Made by a program: the position numbers and the translations under genes
The notes under the pieces: model-generated
What the model saw: only the letters and a program-made list of their open reading frames with translations
Databases searched by the model: none
Told to the model about the DNA's origin: nothing
Source: an uncultured Lachnospiraceae bacterium
GTDB taxonomy: Bacteria; Bacillota; Clostridia; Lachnospirales; Lachnospiraceae
Direction of reading: 5' to 3'
Assembly (NCBI GenBank): GCA_905236545.1
Contig: CAJOQO010000306.1
Span: 1 to 5,072, forward strand
DNA: 5,072 bases
In this document: piece by piece, positions 1 to 5,067 of the stretch
Layout: each line of letters starts with the position of its first letter
Numbering within the stretch: position 1 is the first letter of the stretch

Positions 1-89
1 GGACGCCGATCGCAGTCGGCAAAGAGCTCAGCCGGAGTGGGCTACAGGTTTGCGATGGGGAAGCCATCCGCAGGCCGGGGCATACGCTA
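1..89. other. 5' flank without a supported gene
   Basis: All three forward frames are open from base 1 until stops at 134-136, 142-144 and 150-152. The window could therefore begin inside the 3' end of an upstream gene, but none of the three translations resembles a family I recognise. In B. subtilis the divergent rpmB gene lies upstream of the yloU homologue; no L28 start is visible here on the minus strand. A small 7-bp hairpin with one bulged base (52-58 with 64-71) and two copies of GCTACAGG (41-48 and 86-93) are the only structure seen. Confidence 0.4.
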
Positions 90-124
90 CAGGATACGGA
101 GATTCATTTTCTCTCCGTATCTTG
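90..124. repeat. Inverted repeat abutting the -35 of the Gls24-family gene
   Basis: GATACGGAGA (93-102) is perfectly complementary to TCTCCGTATC (112-121) across a 9-nt loop. Bases 90-92 and 122-124 extend the stem by two pairs and a G-T wobble, so the 3' arm runs into the -35 hexamer at 122-127. No T-tract follows on either strand, which argues against an ordinary intrinsic terminator. It could be an operator or the processed 3' end of an upstream transcript; the pairing is certain, the role is inference. Confidence 0.55.
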
Positions 125-150
125 CCTGCAGGGTAGTTCTTTGATAAAAT
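122..150 (+). promoter_or_regulatory. Extended -10 promoter for the Gls24-fakA unit
   Basis: The -35 is TTGCCT (122-127; 4 of 6 to consensus). A spacer of exactly 17 nt precedes TAAAAT (145-150; 5 of 6), which carries the extended -10 TG dinucleotide at 142-143. Transcription would begin near 157, giving a leader of about 22 nt that includes the ribosome binding site at 165-173. This layout resembles a sigma-A housekeeping promoter. It also rules out translation from the in-frame ATG at 149, which would lie inside the -10 element. Confidence 0.72.
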
Positions 151-164
151 GAAACGGATTATGG

Positions 165-173
165 AAGGAGGAG
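165..173 (+). promoter_or_regulatory. Ribosome binding site deciding the Gls24-family start
   Basis: AAGGAGGAG at 165-173 lies 5 nt before the ATG at 179 (about 7 nt if counted from the end of GGAGG). No comparable motif precedes the in-frame ATG at 149, so the 118-residue product is chosen over the 128-residue one. Confidence 0.8.
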
Positions 174-178
174 ATTCC

Positions 179-535
179 ATGAGTGTTCGCATGAATAATA
201 AACTTGGCTCGATTGTGATCGATTTGAATGTGGTTGCGACATACGCCGGTTCGGTTGCGGTTGAGTGTTTCGGCATCGTTGGCATGGCGAGCGTCAGTAT
301 GAAGGATGGTCTGGTGAAGCTGCTCGGAAAAGAGAATCTTGGCCACGGGATCGCTGTCAGACTGAACGGGAACCGGATTCAGCTGGATTTCCACGTGATC
401 ATTTCTTACGGTGTAAGTATCTCCGCGGTCGCTGAGAATCTGGTAAGCAGTGTACAGTACAAGCTGGAAGCTTTCACCGGTATGGAGGTCGAGAAGATCA
501 CGATATTTGTCGAGGGCGTGAGAGTCATCGACTGA
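179..535 (+). CDS. Asp23/Gls24 family envelope stress response protein (YloU-like)
   Basis: The product is a 118-residue Asp23/Gls24 (DUF322) protein without signal peptide or membrane segment. From memory it aligns almost end to end with B. subtilis YloU: an N-terminal strand (GSIVIDLNVVATYAG, 10-24), the family hallmark AVECFGIVGMAS (27-38), the segment KDGLVKLLGKENLGHGIAVR (42-61), the core HVIISYGVSISAVAENL (72-88) and a C-terminal strand ITIFVEGVRVID (107-118). Family members include staphylococcal Asp23, a membrane-anchored cell-envelope stress protein, and enterococcal Gls24; the biochemical activity of the YloU subgroup is not established. It is the first gene of the unit, 25 nt upstream of fakA, and this pairing is common in Firmicutes. 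Start chosen from the ribosome binding site and the promoter position. Family assignment is firm; function is only general. Confidence 0.93.
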   Translation: MSVRMNNKLGSIVIDLNVVATYAGSVAVECFGIVGMASVSMKDGLVKLLGKENLGHGIAVRLNGNRIQLDFHVIISYGVSISAVAENLVSSVQYKLEAFTGMEVEKITIFVEGVRVID

Positions 536-547
536 CTGTTCGTGCAT

Positions 548-552
548 GGAGG
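548..552 (+). promoter_or_regulatory. Ribosome binding site favouring a TTG start for fakA
   Basis: GGAGG at 548-552 lies 8 nt upstream of the TTG at 561. The in-frame ATG at 546 has no purine-rich motif before it (upstream bases are gactgttcgtgc), and its own codons contain this ribosome binding site. The TTG is therefore the likelier start. Confidence 0.75.
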
Positions 553-560
553 AAGAGACG

Positions 561-2222
561 TTGAATTCGAATCAAATAGATGCGGCGCTGATGGCTAAGA
601 TGTTCCTTGCCGGCGCCAGAAATCTTGAACTGAAAAAAGAGTGGATCAATGAACTGAATGTTTTCCCGGTTCCGGATGGAGATACCGGCACGAATATGAC
701 GCTGACGATTCAGTCTGCCGCGGAGGAAGTGAAGAATCTGGATCCTCTGACGCTGGAGAGTGTCTCAAAGGCGATCTCATCCGGTTCTCTGCGCGGCGCA
801 AGGGGAAACTCGGGCGTCATCCTGTCCCAGCTGTTCCGCGGCTGCAGCAAGGTCTGGAGAAATGAATCCGCCATCACGCCGGAGAATACGGTCCGGGCTT
901 TCCAGAAGGCGGTCGAGACTGCGTATAAGGCAGTTATGAAGCCGAAGGAAGGAACGATCCTGACGGTTGCGAAGGCAGGCTATGACCGTGCGCTGGAGCT
1001 GGTCACTTCGAATCCGGATATTGAGCTGGAAGACCTCCTGAAGGGCGTGATCGACTATATGCAGGTTGTGCTCGATCAGACCCCGGACATGCTTCCTGTC
1101 CTGAAGGAAGCCGGCGTCGTGGACTCCGGCGGCCAGGGACTGGTGCAGATCATGAAGGGCTGCTACAACGGATTCCTCGGCATAGAAGAGGAAGCTCCGG
1201 AGGAAGAGGCGGCCGTTCCGGTGAAGCAGTATGCCTACCGGACAGAATTCATCCTGAAGAGCCGGGAGCATATCTCCAAGGAGGAGCGGCTTGGCTTCGT
1301 AGCCTTTCTCGAGGAGCAGGGCGCGGATGTCGCTGCCGAACGCTGTGAGGAGGGGCTGAAGGTTCATATCAATTCCGATGATCCGGGCGTGATTCTTTCG
1401 AAGGCTCTGATCTTCGGTTCCCTGTCGCGGATCCATGTCATTAATAATGTGGAGCGGCCGCAGTATCCGCTGCATATCTTTGAGGAGCAGGAGCTGCAGG
1501 AGGCGATGGCGGATCCGAGGAAGGATCCGGAGGAGGAAGAGGCTCCGGTGCAGATGCCGCATAAGGAGGTCGGATTCATAGCGGTCTCCATCGGCACGGG
1601 ACTCGGAAGCATCTTCCGGGAGCTGGGTGCGGATTATCTGATTGAGGGCGGACAGACCATGAATCCGTCCACGCAGGATATCATGGACGCTGTGGATCAT
1701 GTGAACGCGGACACGGTTTTCATTCTTCCCAACAACAAGAACATCATCCTTGCGGCGGAGCAGGCGCAGAACCTGATTCACGATAAGAGGATCGTTGTGG
1801 TTCCGTCGAAGACGATCCCGCAGGGGATCTCCGCCCTGGTCAATTATCTTCCGGATAAGTCTGTGGAGGAGAATGAGGCGCTGATGCGGGATGAGATCCG
1901 CCTTGTCAGGACGGTCGAGCTTACCTATGCGGTACGGGATACCAGGATCGACGAAAAGACGATACACGCCGGCGATATCATGGGCGTCGGGGACACCGGT
2001 ATCATCGCGGTCGGGCAGGACATCGGCGATACGGCCTTCGAATCGGTCAAGGAGCTGGTGGCGGAGGACAGTGAGCTGATCTCGGTTTACTACGGACATG
2101 ACACGAAGGAGGAGGATGCCGAGGCGCTCGGAGAAAGACTCACGGAGGAGTTCCCGGATCTGGAGGTGGAGGTCGCGTCCGGCGGCCAGCCTTTGTATTA
2201 TTATATTATTTCGATTGAATGA
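561..2222 (+). CDS. fakA: Fatty acid kinase ATP-binding subunit FakA (DAK2/DegV-type, YloV-like)
   Basis: FakA phosphorylates fatty acids held by FakB (DegV) carrier proteins, using ATP, to give acyl-phosphates for phospholipid synthesis. Numbered from the TTG start the protein has 553 residues, as I recall for B. subtilis YloV; starting at the ATG at 546 would add five. The N-terminal DhaL-type kinase domain (about 1-200) has NVFPVPDGDTGTNM (34-47, with Mg-binding Asp39 and Asp41), GARGNSGVILSQ (79-90), MKPKEGTILTVA (126-137) and AGVVDSGGQGL (184-194). An acidic linker follows (about 208-220), then a middle domain (about 221-320), then a C-terminal DegV-like domain (about 335-553) with GGQTMNPS (363-370) and the typical end GGQPLYYYIISIE. 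In the middle domain the usual YCTEF reads YRTEF (Arg227) and the usual HIH/HVH reads HIN (His269, Asn271), so the reported zinc site looks lost. No fakB gene is in the window. The family call is very secure. Confidence 0.95.
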   Translation: MNSNQIDAALMAKMFLAGARNLELKKEWINELNVFPVPDGDTGTNMTLTIQSAAEEVKNLDPLTLESVSKAISSGSLRGARGNSGVILSQLFRGCSKVWRNESAITPENTVRAFQKAVETAYKAVMKPKEGTILTVAKAGYDRALELVTSNPDIELEDLLKGVIDYMQVVLDQTPDMLPVLKEAGVVDSGGQGLVQIMKGCYNGFLGIEEEAPEEEAAVPVKQYAYRTEFILKSREHISKEERLGFVAFLEEQGADVAAERCEEGLKVHINSDDPGVILSKALIFGSLSRIHVINNVERPQYPLHIFEEQELQEAMADPRKDPEEEEAPVQMPHKEVGFIAVSIGTGLGSIFRELGADYLIEGGQTMNPSTQDIMDAVDHVNADTVFILPNNKNIILAAEQAQNLIHDKRIVVVPSKTIPQGISALVNYLPDKSVEENEALMRDEIRLVRTVELTYAVRDTRIDEKTIHAGDIMGVGDTGIIAVGQDIGDTAFESVKELVAEDSELISVYYGHDTKEEDAEALGERLTEEFPDLEVEVASGGQPLYYYIISIE

Positions 2223-2229
2223 CGCATCG

Positions 2230-2281
2230 GCCTGGCGTTTTCCGTCAGAACGGCAGGCGGCAATTCCGCTGACGGCGGAAT
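2230..2281 (+). other. Two tandem hairpins just after the fakA stop codon
   Basis: Hairpin one pairs GCCTG (2230-2234) with CAGGC (2254-2258) and, past a G-G mismatch, CGTTTT (2236-2241) with AGAACG (2247-2252) including one wobble; the loop is 5 nt. Hairpin two pairs ATTCCGC (2263-2269) with GCGGAAT (2275-2281) around a 5-nt loop. Neither has a T-tract, so they are not terminators by themselves. They may protect the transcript 3' end, or be chance structure in GC-rich DNA. Confidence 0.4.
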
Positions 2282-2303
2282 CGATTGCGGCGAAGGGGAA
2301 CGG

Positions 2304-2347
2304 CACCTGCTTTCCGGTTCGGGTGGAACCGGAAGGCAGGTGTTTTT
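2304..2347 (+). terminator. Intrinsic terminator of the Gls24-fakA unit
   Basis: A 17-bp stem pairs 2304-2320 with 2326-2342, with a single G-T wobble (2311 with 2335), around a 5-nt loop (GGGTG). TTTTT at 2343-2347 follows at once. Located 82 nt after the fakA stop and well before the next promoter, it separates the two transcription units. Confidence 0.92.
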
Positions 2348-2410
2348 GATCCGGGCTGAAAATGCAGCAGGGAATCTTACAGGGGAAACAGAAGCGGACA
2401 GTTCCTCCCA

Positions 2411-2438
2411 TCCGGTGAAAGACATTCGGTGAAACACA
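2411..2438. repeat. Tandem 14-bp direct repeat upstream of the glgC promoter
   Basis: TCCGGTGAAAGACA (2411-2424) is followed immediately by TTCGGTGAAACACA (2425-2438). They match at 12 of 14 positions and share the core CGGTGAAA. The pair ends 30 bp before the -35 hexamer, a spacing compatible with an activator or repressor site, and the 14-bp period is not far from a helical turn and a third. No known operator consensus is recognised; the regulatory role is inference. Confidence 0.5.
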
Positions 2439-2468
2439 CAAGGATCTCCTGTTTTTTGCATTTATATA

Positions 2469-2496
2469 GTGACAAATTCTGAAATTCCCGTATAAT
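2469..2496 (+). promoter_or_regulatory. Promoter of the glgC-glgD unit
   Basis: GTGACA (2469-2474; 5 of 6 to the -35 consensus) and a perfect TATAAT (2491-2496) are separated by 16 nt in an AT-rich stretch. Transcription would start near 2503, giving a leader of about 73 nt before the glgC ATG. It is a strong sigma-A-type promoter, lying after the upstream terminator, and so is the likely sole promoter for both glg genes. Confidence 0.85.
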
Positions 2497-2560
2497 AAAT
2501 AATTAGATGTTTAAGCAAATTGCTGCATAGACGCTACTGTCAACTAATCTTTTGTGGGAT

Positions 2561-2566
2561 GGAGGT
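2561..2566 (+). promoter_or_regulatory. Ribosome binding site deciding the glgC start
   Basis: GGAGGT at 2561-2566 lies 9 nt before the ATG at 2576. An in-frame ATG at 2552-2554 does not exist as a start with its own motif (the open frame upstream includes this ribosome binding site), so the 379-residue product beginning [14 protein letters not shown] is chosen. Confidence 0.85.
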
Positions 2567-2575
2567 CAATCTATC

Positions 2576-3715
2576 ATGAAACAAGGTAATATGCTGGCTA
2601 TGATCCTCGCCGGCGGGCGCGGAAGCAGGCTGCACGAGCTCACCGACAAGGTTGCGAAGCCGGCGGTATCCTATGGGGGAAAGTATCGAATCGTTGATTT
2701 CCCGCTCAGCAACTGTGCGAACAGCGGAATTAACATTGTAGGCGTTCTTACTCAGTATGAGTCGGTTCTGCTGAACAGCTATGTGGCTGCCGGTTCCCGC
2801 TGGGGCCTGGACAGTGATGACGCAGGCGTTTTCGTTCTGACGCCGAGAGAGAAAGCGGATTCCGGGCTGGATGTATACCGCGGCACCGCGGATGCGATCT
2901 CACAGAATATCGATTTCATCGACCAGTATAATCCGGAGTATCTTCTGATTCTGTCCGGAGACCACATCTACAAGATGAACTATGATAAGATGCTGCAGGC
3001 ACATATTGAGAAGGGTGCGAATGCAACGATCGCTGTTCGTCCTGTTCCGATCAGGGAAGCAAGCCGCTTCGGTATCATGAATACGAATGAAGACGGCGAT
3101 ATCGTGGAGTTTGAGGAGAAGCCCGAGCATCCGAAGAGCAATCTTGCCTCCATGGGGATCTATATCTTTGACTGGAAGGATCTGCGCAGGCTTCTGATCA
3201 GCGATATGAAGAATCCGGAGTCTGATCATGATTTCGGAAAGAACATCATCCCGACCATGCTTGCGGATCACAAGAAGCTGATCGCTTACCGGTTCGAGGG
3301 CTACTGGAAGGATGTGGGAACCATCGACTCCCTCTGGGAGGCCAACATGGATCTTCTGGATGAAAAGAATGAGCTCGATCTGAGCGATCCGTCCTGGAGA
3401 ATCTATTCCGAGGATGCATCTTCCCTTCCGGCATATATCGGACCGGATGCGGAGGTTGACCGTGTCTATCTGACGCAGGGAACACAGGTGGAAGGGACTG
3501 TAAAGAACAGTGTTCTGTCGACGCTTTCCATGGTGAAGGCCGGGGCGAAGGTGATCGACACGGTATTGATGCCGAACGCAAAGGTCGAGGAAGGCGCGAC
3601 GGTCACGAGAGCGATCGTTGCGAGTGGTGTGAAGATCGGTAAGGGAGCTGTCGTCGGCTCTGCGGACAGTGAGAACATTATCCTGGTCTCCAGGAATGTA
3701 AAGGGGGTGGAGTGA
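2576..3715 (+). CDS. glgC: Glucose-1-phosphate adenylyltransferase, catalytic subunit
   Basis: GlgC makes ADP-glucose and pyrophosphate from ATP and glucose 1-phosphate, the committing step of bacterial glycogen synthesis, in the cytoplasm. The 379-residue protein has an N-terminal nucleotidyltransferase domain with LAGGRGSRL (11-19), AKPA (27-30), [12 protein letters not shown] (40-51), YRGTADAI (101-108), SGDHIYKM (127-134, catalytic Asp129), EEKP (180-183, Lys182 expected at the glucose-1-phosphate site) and GYWKDVGT (242-249, metal-site Asp246). The C-terminal part, from about 285, is a left-handed beta-helix with hexapeptide-like repeats such as AKVEEGATV and VKIGKGAVV. All catalytic residues I can check are present. 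The Trp-Tyr pair usual before RGTADA is Val100-Tyr101. Length is normal for Firmicutes. It is followed with one nucleotide by glgD, so the two subunits are probably made together as a hetero-oligomer, as reported for Bacillus and Geobacillus. Confidence 0.96.
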   Translation: MKQGNMLAMILAGGRGSRLHELTDKVAKPAVSYGGKYRIVDFPLSNCANSGINIVGVLTQYESVLLNSYVAAGSRWGLDSDDAGVFVLTPREKADSGLDVYRGTADAISQNIDFIDQYNPEYLLILSGDHIYKMNYDKMLQAHIEKGANATIAVRPVPIREASRFGIMNTNEDGDIVEFEEKPEHPKSNLASMGIYIFDWKDLRRLLISDMKNPESDHDFGKNIIPTMLADHKKLIAYRFEGYWKDVGTIDSLWEANMDLLDEKNELDLSDPSWRIYSEDASSLPAYIGPDAEVDRVYLTQGTQVEGTVKNSVLSTLSMVKAGAKVIDTVLMPNAKVEEGATVTRAIVASGVKIGKGAVVGSADSENIILVSRNVKGVE

Positions 3716-3716
3716 T

Positions 3717-4841
3717 ATGGCAGCGAAAGCATTTGGAATCGTTACATCGACGCCCAGACGTGTGAATGTGCACGGGCTGCAGGACTACAGGCCGGCAGGC
3801 GCATTTACCTTTATCGGCAAGTTCCGCATCATTGACTTCCCTGTATCGAACTTCTCCAACAGCGGGATCAAGAACATCCAGGTGTATCTGAACAAGCATC
3901 CGAAGGCGCTCACGGATCATCTCGGAACCGGCCGCAGCTATAACCTTAACTCCAAGAGAGACCGTCTGCAGCTGTTTTACTGCAACCATCATATGGAGAA
4001 TGAGGTCTACAATACGGATGTTTCAGACTATCTGGATAACCTGCATCATCTGGAGGAGCTTCCCCAGGATTATGTGATCATCGCTCCGTGCTATATGGTT
4101 TACAGGCAGGATTACGCAGAGTTTCTTGAGGAGCATATCGCATCCGGCGCGGATATCACCATGCTCTACCATAAGGTGAACAACGCGAGGGATCATTTCC
4201 TGAACTGCCGCGTGATGGGAGTAGACCAGGAGCAGATCGTAACCTCTCTGGAGATCAACCGCGGAAACCGTCAGAACCAGTGTGTGTTTATGGATACTTA
4301 TGTGATGAAGAAGACGCTCTTCATCGATCTCGTGCAGAGAACAGCGAAGTATTCTTCCACCTACTCGATCTCCCAGATGCTCTCTGTACTGATTCAGAGA
4401 GAGGAATATGATATCCGCGGCGTGCAGCATAAGGGCTTCTTTGCTTCGATCGATGATCTGAATTCCTTCTATGAAGCGAATCTGAGCATGCTGGATCCGA
4501 AGAATGCGCGGGAGCTGTTCCAGGATGGCTGGTGGATCTACACCCGGACGACAGATTCGAATCCGTCGCGTATCTATGACACTTCAAAGGTGAAGAATGC
4601 GATGATCGCGAATGGATGCCAGGTCGAGGGTACGGTTGAGAATTCCGTCATCGGCAGGGGCGTCCGGATCGGCAAGGGTGCGGTTGTGAAGAACAGTGTG
4701 GTTCTGGATCATGCGAAGATCGGGGACGGCGTTGTGGTTGACACCCAGATTGTCGATAAGTATGCGCAGATCATCCGTACGAAGGAGCTGATCTCAACCG
4801 GCGGAAAGCCTGGATATGTGCACAGGGCGGACAGACTGTGA
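3717..4841 (+). CDS. glgD: Glucose-1-phosphate adenylyltransferase regulatory subunit GlgD
   Basis: GlgD is a GlgC paralogue of 374 residues that, in Bacillus and Geobacillus, has little activity itself and modulates GlgC. The fold is retained: FIGKFRIIDFPVSNFSNSG (32-50) matches the GlgC core, and a C-terminal beta-helix (about 285-350) has repeats such as VRIGKGAVV and AKIGDGVVV. Catalytic motifs are gone. The nucleotide loop reads FGIVTSTPRR (6-15) in place of [14 protein letters not shown] is replaced by APCYMVYRQDY, with Cys125 at the catalytic Asp; EKP is replaced by the region around Glu179-Asn181; and GYWKDVGT is replaced by GFFASIDD (240-247), with Ser244 at the metal Asp. The GTADA segment is also absent. 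The ATG sits one nucleotide after the glgC stop, with a purine-rich site (AGGGGGTGG, 3702-3710) inside the glgC end, which indicates translational coupling. A terminator follows directly. Confidence 0.94.
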   Translation: MAAKAFGIVTSTPRRVNVHGLQDYRPAGAFTFIGKFRIIDFPVSNFSNSGIKNIQVYLNKHPKALTDHLGTGRSYNLNSKRDRLQLFYCNHHMENEVYNTDVSDYLDNLHHLEELPQDYVIIAPCYMVYRQDYAEFLEEHIASGADITMLYHKVNNARDHFLNCRVMGVDQEQIVTSLEINRGNRQNQCVFMDTYVMKKTLFIDLVQRTAKYSSTYSISQMLSVLIQREEYDIRGVQHKGFFASIDDLNSFYEANLSMLDPKNARELFQDGWWIYTRTTDSNPSRIYDTSKVKNAMIANGCQVEGTVENSVIGRGVRIGKGAVVKNSVVLDHAKIGDGVVVDTQIVDKYAQIIRTKELISTGGKPGYVHRADRL

Positions 4842-4868
4842 TACAGCTTGATTTCTGAAACAGATTCT

Positions 4869-4921
4869 AAGATGATGTCGGACCGGCATGAACCTGTTCC
4901 TGCCTCTGACATCATCTTTTT
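4869..4921 (+). terminator. Intrinsic terminator of the glgC-glgD unit
   Basis: AAGATGATGTC (4869-4879) pairs perfectly with GACATCATCTT (4908-4918). Bases 4880-4882 and 4905-4907 add three pairs (one wobble), and beyond a 2-nt bulge GGCA (4885-4888) pairs with TGCC (4901-4904). The T-tract at 4917-4921 overlaps the stem end. It lies 27 nt after the glgD stop, so glgC-glgD forms a two-gene unit. Confidence 0.92.
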
Positions 4922-4934
4922 CTGTCTGAGGGAT

Positions 4935-4980
4935 ACACCGGCCGGAGCCGGAAGGGACCGGGGTAACGATTCAGCACCCC
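4935..4980. other. GC-rich spacer with CCGG-rich palindromic motifs
   Basis: The stretch contains CCGGCCGG and two more CCGG tetramers within about 25 bases, and a short hairpin pairing GGGGT (4960-4964) with ACCCC (4976-4980) around an 11-nt loop. No open frame or T-tract is present. This may be the beginning of the structured region that continues to the window end. Confidence 0.3.
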
Positions 4981-5015
4981 CCACAGCTCAGAACACTTCG
5001 TGTTCTTCGCTGTGG
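4981..5015. repeat. Hairpin element 1 with TTC loop
   Basis: CCACAGC (4981-4987) pairs with GCTGTGG (5009-5015). After a symmetric 3-by-3 internal loop (TCA against TTC), GAACAC (4991-4996) pairs with GTGTTC (5000-5005) around a TTC triloop (or a wider loop if the closing pair opens). Thirteen pairs in 35 nt is unlikely by chance. There is no T-tract after it, so it is not a standard terminator. Confidence 0.6.
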
Positions 5016-5016
5016 T

Positions 5017-5067
5017 CGGACAGAGCGGTTTCACCGCTTGTCCGCCCCCTGGAACCGCTCAGATCCG
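5017..5067. repeat. Hairpin element 2 with a mutually exclusive alternative fold
   Basis: In fold A, CGGACA (5017-5022) pairs with TGTCCG (5039-5044) and, past a bulged G, AGCGGT (5024-5029) pairs with ACCGCT (5033-5038) around a TTC loop. In fold B, GAGCGGTTTC (5023-5032) pairs with GGAACCGCTC (5051-5060, one wobble) and CGGA (5017-5020) with TCCG (5064-5067). The folds share bases and cannot coexist. The element may continue past the window end. Confidence 0.5.

Larger units (their letters stand above)
2223..2575 (+). other. Intergenic region between fakA and glgC
   Basis: This 353-nt gap has no credible gene. From left to right it holds two hairpins without U-tracts (2230-2258, 2263-2281), the fakA-unit terminator (2304-2347), a featureless stretch (2348-2410), a tandem 14-bp repeat (2411-2438), a T6 run (2452-2457) inside an AT-rich stretch, the glgC promoter (2469-2496) and a leader of about 73 nt. 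Composition shifts sharply from GC-rich to AT-rich near 2450, as expected at a promoter. Confidence 0.8.

Noticed and set aside
3..152. Partial forward frame at the left edge as the end of an upstream gene
   Set aside because: Third-position composition at the beginning looks somewhat coding-like, but the frame runs through the inverted repeat and the promoter, two other frames are equally open, and the translation matches no family I know.
149..178. Ten-residue N-terminal extension of the Gls24-family protein from the ATG at 149
   Set aside because: That ATG overlaps the -10 hexamer and lacks a ribosome binding site, while the ATG at 179 has AAGGAGGAG at good spacing and matches the family N-terminus.
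104..547. Minus-strand open frame of 147 codons opposite the Gls24-family gene
   Set aside because: The + strand frame matches the YloU family along its whole length, and the minus-strand translation resembles nothing known.
777..2441. Long open frame on the minus strand (554 codons) opposite fakA
   Set aside because: It is the antisense shadow of a highly conserved fakA gene. The translation is rich in Arg, Leu, His and Asp without a recognisable domain, it runs through the fakA terminator hairpin, and no ribosome binding site or promoter was evident.
2436..2457. Second terminator before the glgC promoter (ACAAGGA, TCCTGT, then T6)
   Set aside because: The stem is at most 5 bp with a bulge and a 4-nt loop, too weak beside the 17-bp terminator upstream. 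The T6 run is better explained as part of the AT-rich promoter region.
2400..2500. Catabolite-responsive (cre) operator near the glgC promoter
   Set aside because: I looked for a TGNAANCGNTNNCA-like pseudopalindrome around the promoter and found none; the TGAAA runs present belong to the direct repeat and are not in inverted arrangement.
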